The notes below the pieces were generated by a model, which made no database searches, had not been told where the DNA came from, and saw nothing but the letters and a program-made list of their open reading frames with translations. From Prevotellaceae bacterium UBA6974 (GTDB lineage: Bacteria > Bacteroidota > Bacteroidia > Bacteroidales > Bacteroidaceae), in NCBI GenBank assembly GCA_002450165.1, contig DJYQ01000036.1, positions 1-10,523 on the forward strand: a stretch of DNA of 10,523 nt, written 5' to 3'. Shown here piece after piece: positions 6,246 to 10,523 of this stretch. The position numbers were made by a program, and so were the translations under genes. Position 1 is the first letter of the stretch, and each line of letters begins with the position of its first letter.

Positions 6246-6980
6246 ATGAATATCACTTTTGTTGTGGCTATGCTAGATGAGGCACAGCCGTTTATTGATA
6301 ATTTCGGTGTAAGGGAGGTGCCGGATTTCTTTTCTCCCCTGCCCTGTAAGTTGTATCGTGCCAGGCTTGATGCGGAGACGGAATTGCATGTTGTACTGAA
6401 CGGACAGCAGCATGGCAGCGACTTGGTGGGTTGCGAGCCGGCATGTGTCGCTACACAGGCGGCAATACAGAGGCTGAACCCGGACTTGGTCATTAACAGC
6501 GGTACTTGCGGTGGTTTCAGGAGCAAGGGGGCTGATATTGCCCGTGTGTATCTGGGGAATGGGGTGATGTTCCATGACCGCCGTGTGCCAGGTGATGATG
6601 AATGGGGTACGCAGGCTTTGGGCAACTATGATGTATGGAACGGTACGGGGGCTTTGGCGGAAAGGCTGAACCTGCCTGTGGGCAAGGTGACGACGGGCAG
6701 TTCGCTGGATATGCAACCGTGTGACTTGCAGATAATAAACGAGAACGGCGGTGAGCTGAAGGATATGGAGGGTGCAGCTGTGGCTTTTGTCTGCTCGTTG
6801 TATCACGTGCCAATACTGTTGGTCAAGAGTGTCACTGACTTGTGTGACAGCAGTGCTGAGACGTTTGAGGAGTTCAGGCGTAACCTGGCAAGGGCGAGCG
6901 AGGAACTGTGCAGGGTGAATGTGAGGATTATCGAGGAGTTGAGAGTTTCGGGTTTAGGGTTGAGGGACAATGAAGTATGA
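6246..6980 (+). CDS. mtnN: 5'-methylthioadenosine/S-adenosylhomocysteine nucleosidase (plant-like)
   Basis: A 244-residue enzyme of the PNP/UDP phosphorylase superfamily. It is expected to hydrolyse adenine from MTA and SAH, recycling by-products of SAM use. Catalytic residues align by position with E. coli MTAN: Glu12 in AMLDE, Glu175 in DMEGAAVA and Asp198 in SVTD. The nucleobase loop is INSGTCGGF. The second half (TGSSLDM, KDMEGAAVAFVC, LVKSVTDLCD, EEFRRNL) resembles plant MTN enzymes more than E. coli MTAN. Futalosine hydrolase is a related alternative. I chose ATG 6246; an in-frame TTG at 6156 would place the promoter inside the gene. The last codons (ELRVSGLGLRD) are encoded by a heptamer array, so the C-terminus looks repeat-derived. 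Confidence 0.85.
   Translation: MNITFVVAMLDEAQPFIDNFGVREVPDFFSPLPCKLYRARLDAETELHVVLNGQQHGSDLVGCEPACVATQAAIQRLNPDLVINSGTCGGFRSKGADIARVYLGNGVMFHDRRVPGDDEWGTQALGNYDVWNGTGALAERLNLPVGKVTTGSSLDMQPCDLQIINENGGELKDMEGAAVAFVCSLYHVPILLVKSVTDLCDSSAETFEEFRRNLARASEELCRVNVRIIEELRVSGLGLRDNEV
6936..6963. repeat. Heptamer array inside the end of the nucleosidase gene
   Basis: Four 7-bp units, GAGTTGA, GAGTTTC, GGGTTTA and GGGTTGA, are the same type as the array at 747-795. They are translated as part of the nucleosidase tail. Confidence 0.65.
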
Positions 6981-7013
6981 AGTGCGAATCATGGATTACG
7001 CATTATGAATTAT

Positions 7014-7091
7014 GAAGGCTGCGATTAAGCGAGCGCAATACTAAGCTCGTTTGAGTATTGCTGAGCGATAGCAGGCTCGAAGCGCAGCTTC
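7014..7091. repeat. 78-bp hairpin repeat element, copy 3
   Basis: Identical at all 78 positions to the copies at 3764 and 4591 and in the same orientation. Heptamers flank it (to 7016 on the left, 7092-7107 on the right). It lies between the nucleosidase and TPR genes, both on the plus strand, so the forward-sense hairpin would appear in their RNA. Confidence 0.92.
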
Positions 7092-7107
7092 AATTATGAA
7101 TTATGAA

Positions 7108-7147
7108 CGCCGAAGGGGTCGCGAGCCAACGGCGAGAACGAAGTGGC
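7108..7147. repeat. Second, unrelated hairpin module in the heptamer array
   Basis: A GC-rich block of 40 bases interrupts the AATTATG array. CGCCG (7108-7112) pairs with CGGCG (7130-7134), and GG-TCGCGA-CC around 7117-7127 can form an inner stem. It ends GAACGAAGTGG before the array resumes. The sequence is unlike the 78-bp element, but the mode of insertion is the same. Confidence 0.55.
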
Positions 7148-7191
7148 AATTATGAATTACGCATTATGAATTATGAATTATGAATTATGAA
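7148..7191. repeat. AATTATG heptamer array containing the TPR start codon
   Basis: About six units, one with the variant AATTACGC, run from 7148 to 7191. The ATG at 7180, used by the TPR gene, is one of the array's own ATGs. The first four codons of that gene (M-N-Y-E) are array sequence. Confidence 0.85.
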
Positions 7192-7380
7192 TTTATAATA
7201 AAGTCTCTGACTGATGAGCTGGAGAAAAACGGGGACAATGCGAATGTCCTGAAGGAGCGTGGGCGTCTGAGGATGCTGAGCGGGGATCATGATGGAGCTA
7301 TTGCGGACCTGAAGCGTGCAGTCGCTCTGGACCCTACCCTATTGAACGACATATCCGGCGAATTTAACAACAAAAAATAG
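7180..7380 (+). CDS. Small single-TPR protein
   Basis: A 66-residue protein without signal peptide. Residues about 22-55 (NVLKERGRLRMLSGDHDGAIADLKRAVALDP) fit one tetratricopeptide unit: the G at the turn, the A-I-x-D-L and the A-x-x-L-D-P are the usual positions. A single TPR normally acts by dimerising or by contacting a partner. The first codons come from the heptamer array, so the original start may have been lost or overwritten; no better start exists before the TPR helix. It may be co-transcribed with mtnN 200 bases upstream. A conserved function cannot be stated. Confidence 0.7.
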   Translation: MNYEFIIKSLTDELEKNGDNANVLKERGRLRMLSGDHDGAIADLKRAVALDPTLLNDISGEFNNKK

Positions 7381-7403
7381 CTGTTCGTGCTCGGGTCGTC
7401 GAT

Positions 7404-7417
7404 ATTTTGCGCAAAAT
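7404..7417. promoter_or_regulatory. Perfect 14-bp palindrome ATTTTGC-GCAAAAT
   Basis: A perfect dyad lies directly upstream of the proposed -33 box of the leader promoter (7419). The position and symmetry suit the operator of a dimeric regulator. It could also form a short hairpin at the end of the TPR transcript, but no T-run follows, so a terminator is unlikely. Confidence 0.4.
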
Positions 7418-7418
7418 C

Positions 7419-7450
7419 CTTGGCTGTTAGTGTGAAAATACATATCTTTG
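7419..7450 (+). promoter_or_regulatory. Promoter of the pheA leader/operon
   Basis: TATCTTTG at 7443-7450 is a full match to the -7 box TAnnTTTG. CTTG at 7419-7422 matches the -33 box in three of four bases with a 20-base spacer, the expected distance. Transcription would start near 7457, about 15 bases before the leader ATG. Confidence 0.65.
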
Positions 7451-7471
7451 TGCTTGAAAAATTATAATATA

Positions 7472-7528
7472 ATGAACTCGTACCGTTTTTTTTACGGCTA
7501 TTATTTTTACTTTAGCAACGAATGTTAG
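7472..7528 (+). CDS. Phe/Tyr-rich leader peptide of the aromatic operon
   Basis: An 18-codon ORF, ATG 7472 to TAG 7526-7528, encodes MNSYRFFYGYYFYFSNEC. Four Phe and five Tyr make up half of the peptide, and nine of the eleven codons from 7481 to 7513 are aromatic. It follows a good promoter at once and precedes a hairpin-plus-T-run and pheA by 84 bases. Its composition matches the end products of the operon, as in the known pheA, his and trp leader peptides of enteric bacteria. The ATG has an AT-rich, Shine-Dalgarno-free context typical of Bacteroidetes. The peptide itself probably has no function; translation of its control codons is the sensor of charged tRNA-Phe and tRNA-Tyr. It is too short for ordinary gene callers. 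Confidence 0.85.
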   Translation: MNSYRFFYGYYFYFSNEC

Positions 7529-7588
7529 AGCGGATGCGTTTTTGATTAAGATAAATGTTTAACCAATATTGAAGACAAAATCCCGCTC
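7528..7588 (+). promoter_or_regulatory. Antiterminator of the pheA attenuator
   Basis: GAGCGG (7528-7533) is complementary to CCGCTC (7583-7588), and A-T (7534-7535) can extend the pairing to 7581-7580 past one bulged C, making up to eight pairs. The right arm takes the 5' half of the terminator stem and part of its loop, so the two structures exclude each other. The left arm begins on the last base of the leader stop codon. A ribosome finishing the leader would cover it, while one stalled on the aromatic codons would leave it free. Confidence 0.65.
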
Positions 7589-7608
7589 AGCAATGGACGG
7601 GATTTTTT
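7577..7608 (+). terminator. Intrinsic terminator (attenuator) before pheA
   Basis: AAAATCCCG (7577-7585) pairs perfectly with CGGGATTTT (7598-7606) around a 12-base loop, and the T-run continues to 7608. A GC core followed by six T residues is the standard intrinsic terminator form. It ends five bases before the pheA ATG (7613), so it can only serve as a conditional stop for this operon and might also hinder translation initiation. Confidence 0.82.
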
Positions 7609-7612
7609 GCTT

Positions 7613-8443
7613 ATGAAAAGGATTGCAATACAGGGTATAAAGGGCAGTTTTCATGATATCGCTGCGCGTCAGTATTTTGACGGGGAGGATATCGAGTTGG
7701 TGGAATGCAGTACGTTTGAGGGGGTGTTCGGGGCAACTGCGGCTGACGAGAATCTGCTGGCTTTGGTTGCCATCGAGAATACGATTGCCGGTAGCCTGTT
7801 GCACAACTATGAGCTGATGAGGGATTCGGGGCTTACGATAGTGGGTGAACATAAATTGAGGATAAGTCATAGCTTGGTTTGCCTGCCCGAGGATAACTGG
7901 GCAGATGTGGTGGAGGTGAACTCGCATCCGGTTGCATTGATGCAGTGCAGGGATTTCCTGAACCGCCATGATGGGCTGAAGGTGGTCGAGGTTGCTGATA
8001 CTGCTGGTGCAGCCGAGACAATCAAGCGCAGACAGCTGCACGGTCATGCGGCAATATGTCACAAGGATGCTGCTGGGATATATGGTATGAAGGTACTGGA
8101 GGAGGGCATTGAGACGAACAAGCATAACTATACACGTTTCCTGGTCTTGGCTAATCCCGCAAAAGCTGGAAAATATAGGGACATGACGAATACGAACAAG
8201 GCTTCGCTGGTGCTGTCGCTGCCGCATGAGGAGGGCTCGCTGAGTGCAATCCTGTCTATCCTGTCGTTCTACAAGATGAATCTGAGCAAGATACAGTCGC
8301 TGCCTATCATTGGCAAGGAGTGGCAGTATCTGTTTTATATTGATGTGGCCTTTGACAATTACAAACGCTTTCACCAAGCGATAAATGCCATAACCCCGTT
8401 AACCCACGAGTTGCAGAACCTGGGTGAATATACGGTATCGTGA
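7613..8443 (+). CDS. pheA: Prephenate dehydratase with C-terminal ACT domain
   Basis: A 276-residue cytoplasmic enzyme converting prephenate to phenylpyruvate in Phe synthesis. The catalytic domain (residues 1 to about 180) shows GIKGSFHDIAA, CSTFEGVF, VAIENTIAGSL and the essential Thr in TRF (174-176). The ACT domain (about 198-270) contains the effector motif region GSLSAILSIL and NLSKIQSLPI, equivalent to GALV and ESRP of other PheA proteins, so feedback by Phe is expected. No chorismate mutase domain is present; that activity is fused to the DAHP synthase downstream. I chose ATG 7613; the in-frame TTG at 7607 lies in the terminator T-run. It is the first enzyme gene after the attenuator. 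Confidence 0.93.
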   Translation: MKRIAIQGIKGSFHDIAARQYFDGEDIELVECSTFEGVFGATAADENLLALVAIENTIAGSLLHNYELMRDSGLTIVGEHKLRISHSLVCLPEDNWADVVEVNSHPVALMQCRDFLNRHDGLKVVEVADTAGAAETIKRRQLHGHAAICHKDAAGIYGMKVLEEGIETNKHNYTRFLVLANPAKAGKYRDMTNTNKASLVLSLPHEEGSLSAILSILSFYKMNLSKIQSLPIIGKEWQYLFYIDVAFDNYKRFHQAINAITPLTHELQNLGEYTVS

Positions 8444-8457
8444 AATACGCATTGCCT

Positions 8458-8499
8458 ATTATGAATTACGAATTACGAATTATGAATTATGAATTATGA
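8458..8499. repeat. AATTATG heptamer array containing the aminotransferase start
   Basis: About six units with AATTACG variants fill the 52-base gap between pheA and the aminotransferase. The aminotransferase ATG (8496) is the last ATG of the array. Confidence 0.8.
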
Positions 8500-9668
8500 T
8501 AAATCCCGCTGATAGATTGAGTCTGGTACAGGAGTATTATTTCTCGCGCAAACTGAAGGAGGTTGCGCAGATGAATGCCGAGGGGAAGGATGTTATTTCG
8601 CTTGCCATTGGCAGCCCTGATATGCCGCCAAGCAAGGATACTGTTGATACCCTGTGCCAGGTAGCAGGGATGCACGATGCTCATGGCTACCAGCCGACAA
8701 TGGGTACGCCTGAGTTGCGCGGTGCCATGGCAAGGTTCTACAAGAGGTTCTATAATGTGGAACTGGATGCTGCCAGGGAGATTGTGCCGCTGATTGGTTC
8801 GAAGGAGGGTATATTGCATATCACCCTGGCTTTTGTCAATCCTGGCGAGGCTGTTCTGGTTCCGAACCCTGGATACCCAACTTATACGTCGCTGAGCAAG
8901 ATATTGGGGGCAAGGGTCGTCAATTATGACCTGAGGGAGGATGATGGCTGGCAACCTGACTTTGAGCAGTTGGAGCGTCTGGCTGAGGAGAACGGGGATA
9001 TCAGATTGCTGTGGACAAATTATCCCAATATGCCGACTGGCGGTCGTGCAAGGCGTGAAACGTATGAGCGTCTGGTGGAATTTGGCAAAAAGCACGATAT
9101 CGTGATTGTGAATGACAATCCATATTCGTTTATACTGAACGATGGCGAGAAACTGTCTATCCTGCAGGTTCCGGGGGCTAAGGAGTGTTGTATTGAACTG
9201 AACTCGATGTCCAAGAGCCATAATATGCCCGGCTGGCGTGTAGGTATGCTGGCGGGGTGCGGGCAATTTGTACAGTGGGTATTGAAGATAAAGTCCAACA
9301 TTGACAGCGGAACCTTCCGCGGAATACAACTGGCGGCTGCCAGGGCTATGGACAACACGGACGAGTGGCATAGGGAATTCAACATCGAAAACTATGCCCG
9401 CCGCCGCGGCTATGCCGAGGAGATAATGCGTATCCTGGGATGCAGGTTTGATCCTGAGCAGAGGGGGATGTTTCTGTGGGGCAGGATACCAGACGGTTAC
9501 TCGGATTGCGAGCAACTGACGGAACGTGTACTGCACGAGGCACGGGTGTTTATCACGCCTGGCTTTATCTTTGGCTCGAACGGTGCACGGTATATTCGCA
9601 TAAGCCTGTGTGCAAAGGATGAGAAGTTTGCCGAGGCTGTCAGCAGAATCAAGAATTCTGCATTATGA
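8496..9668 (+). CDS. PLP-dependent class I/II aminotransferase (probable aromatic/aspartate type)
   Basis: A 390-residue fold-type I aminotransferase. The PLP lysine is Lys240 in SMSKSHNMPGWRVG. NYPNMPTGG at 175-183 is the substrate/cofactor loop, and DNPY follows about 30 residues later with the ring-contact Asp. GSKEGI near residue 104 is the phosphate-side loop. R..I.RIS-like YIRISL near the C-terminus carries the carboxylate-binding Arg. Position between prephenate dehydratase and DAHP synthase makes phenylpyruvate and 4-hydroxyphenylpyruvate the likely acceptors, but aspartate or LL-diaminopimelate aminotransferases share these motifs. Its start and its stop (TGA 9666-9668) both fall in heptamer repeats. 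Confidence 0.88.
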   Translation: MINPADRLSLVQEYYFSRKLKEVAQMNAEGKDVISLAIGSPDMPPSKDTVDTLCQVAGMHDAHGYQPTMGTPELRGAMARFYKRFYNVELDAAREIVPLIGSKEGILHITLAFVNPGEAVLVPNPGYPTYTSLSKILGARVVNYDLREDDGWQPDFEQLERLAEENGDIRLLWTNYPNMPTGGRARRETYERLVEFGKKHDIVIVNDNPYSFILNDGEKLSILQVPGAKECCIELNSMSKSHNMPGWRVGMLAGCGQFVQWVLKIKSNIDSGTFRGIQLAAARAMDNTDEWHREFNIENYARRRGYAEEIMRILGCRFDPEQRGMFLWGRIPDGYSDCEQLTERVLHEARVFITPGFIFGSNGARYIRISLCAKDEKFAEAVSRIKNSAL

Positions 9669-9680
9669 ATTATGAATTAA
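9662..9680. repeat. AATTATG heptamer array at the aminotransferase stop
   Basis: ATTATGAATTATGAATTAA spans the end of the aminotransferase gene; its first TGA (9666-9668) is the stop codon. AAGGA (9679-9683) after the array is one of the few Shine-Dalgarno-like sequences here and lies seven bases before the next ATG. Confidence 0.75.
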
Positions 9681-9690
9681 GGAAAACTAT

Positions 9691-10523
9691 ATGGAATTGA
9701 ATCTTTCGGCGTTAAATCTGCCTAGTGATAATGTGCGTCCCTTGGTTATTGCAGGTCCCTGCAGTGCTGAAACCGAGGAACAGGTTATGAATACGGCTAT
9801 GCAGCTGGCCGGCAAGGGCTGCCACATGTTTCGTGCGGGTGTTTGGAAGCCGCGGACAAAGCCTGGTGGGTTTGAGGGTAATGGCGAGATGGCCTTGCCG
9901 TGGATGGCTACGGTCAAGGAGGAAACGGGTATGCTGCTTGCTACCGAGGTTGCTACGCCCGAGCATGTTGAACTGGCTCTGAAATATGGCATTGACATAT
10001 TGTGGGTGGGTGCACGTACAACGGCTAACCCCTTTGCCGTGCAGTCCCTGGCTGATGCGCTGAAGGGTGTTGACGTGCCTGTGCTGGTCAAGAATCCTGT
10101 AAATCCTGACCTGGAGCTTTGGGTGGGTGCCTTGCAGCGTATCAATCAGGCTGGCGTGAAGCGTTTGGGTGCTATACACCGGGGTTTCTCGAGCTATGAG
10201 AAGAAGTTGTACCGTAACATGCCTATGTGGCAGATTCCCATCGAGTTGCATCGCCGCATGCCTGGGTTGCCAATATTGTGCGACCCCAGTCATATAAGCG
10301 GACGGAGGGACCTGATTGCCCCGTTGTGCCAGCAGGCGATGGATATCGGTATGGATGGATTGATTGTGGAGAGCCACTGCGAGCCTGACAAGGCCTGGAG
10401 TGACGCATCGCAGCAGGTGACGCCTGATGTACTGGATTACATCCTGTCGATGCTGATTATACGCGATGCCGTTGACCTTACGACTTCGCTGGCAACGTTG
10501 CGTAAGCAGATTGACGAGATTGA
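9691..10523 (+). CDS. aroF: DAHP synthase (type I-beta) fused to chorismate mutase, partial
   Basis: The frame is open from ATG 9691 to the window end (277 codons). It condenses phosphoenolpyruvate and erythrose-4-phosphate to DAHP, the first step of the shikimate pathway. Motifs: AGPCSAET (21-28, metal-ligand Cys24), KPRT (53-56), GARTTANP, KNPV, DPSHISGRRD and VESHCEPDKAWSDA. There is no N-terminal regulatory domain, as in the I-beta type. The last visible residues, LRKQIDEI (270-277), are the usual opening of an AroQ-type chorismate mutase helix. A C-terminal mutase domain of about 80 residues is therefore expected outside the window, as in Bacteroidetes bifunctional enzymes. A prephenate dehydrogenase gene may follow. 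Confidence 0.92.
   Translation, partial: MELNLSALNLPSDNVRPLVIAGPCSAETEEQVMNTAMQLAGKGCHMFRAGVWKPRTKPGGFEGNGEMALPWMATVKEETGMLLATEVATPEHVELALKYGIDILWVGARTTANPFAVQSLADALKGVDVPVLVKNPVNPDLELWVGALQRINQAGVKRLGAIHRGFSSYEKKLYRNMPMWQIPIELHRRMPGLPILCDPSHISGRRDLIAPLCQQAMDIGMDGLIVESHCEPDKAWSDASQQVTPDVLDYILSMLIIRDAVDLTTSLATLRKQIDEI

Noticed and set aside
3764..7091. CRISPR array
   Set aside because: The 78-bp copies are hundreds to thousands of bases apart with genes between them; there are no regular spacers and no cas genes.
7483..7497. CCGT-ACGG hairpin within the leader ORF as the pause structure
   Set aside because: Only four pairs around a T-rich loop; too weak to claim a role.
7607..7612. Upstream TTG start for pheA
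   Set aside because: It lies in the T-run of the attenuator; the ATG at 7613 gives the normal N-terminus MKRIAIQGIKGSF.
8487..9536. 349-codon open frame on the minus strand
   Set aside because: Antisense shadow of the aminotransferase; no motif and biased composition.
9712..10377. 221-codon open frame on the minus strand
   Set aside because: Antisense to DAHP synthase, whose motifs are complete on the plus strand.

Overview
The window looks like chromosome from a member of the Bacteroidales, most likely Prevotella-like. The evidence is TAnnTTTG promoter boxes instead of E. coli-type -10 boxes, almost no Shine-Dalgarno sequences, intergenic arrays of the heptamer AATTATG, a plant-like MTA/SAH nucleosidase, and an aromatic amino acid gene order (prephenate dehydratase, aminotransferase, DAHP synthase fused to chorismate mutase) that I associate with this order. 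The assignment rests on recognition of these features, not on a search.

Region by region. Positions 1-175 hold the start of a transposase-like gene on the minus strand and a plausible insertion-sequence end. Positions 176-801 have no convincing gene but carry an 11-bp tandem repeat with a hairpin (339-413) and a heptamer array (747-795). Positions 802-3269 are two overlapping plus-strand genes: an exported alpha/beta hydrolase and a BaiN/HI0933-type flavoprotein. A guanine deaminase (minus) meets the flavoprotein tail to tail with overlapping stop codons. Upstream of it on the minus strand is an unrecognised lipoprotein gene. A penicillin-binding protein 4 type D,D-carboxypeptidase (4805-6130) and an MTA/SAH nucleosidase (6246-6980) follow on the plus strand, then a one-repeat TPR mini-protein (7180-7380).

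The main discovery candidate is at 7419-7612. A strong Bacteroidetes-type promoter is followed by an 18-codon ORF whose product, MNSYRFFYGYYFYFSNEC, is half Phe/Tyr. Then come a segment able to form an antiterminator and a 9-bp GC-centred hairpin running into six T residues, directly before pheA. This is the complete layout of a ribosome-mediated transcription attenuator for the operon pheA - aminotransferase - DAHP synthase/chorismate mutase. Low charged tRNA-Phe or tRNA-Tyr would stall the leader ribosome and allow read-through. The enzymes then act in one pathway: DAHP synthase/chorismate mutase makes the entry intermediate and prephenate, PheA makes phenylpyruvate, and the aminotransferase makes the amino acid. 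The ACT domain of PheA adds feedback at enzyme level.

The second notable layer is repetitive. A 78-bp hairpin-forming element occurs three times with no mismatch (3764-3841, 4591-4668, 7014-7091), always in the same orientation and embedded in AATTATG heptamer arrays. A different hairpin module (7108-7147) sits in the same kind of array. The arrays also supply the start codons of two genes and the stop codon of one.
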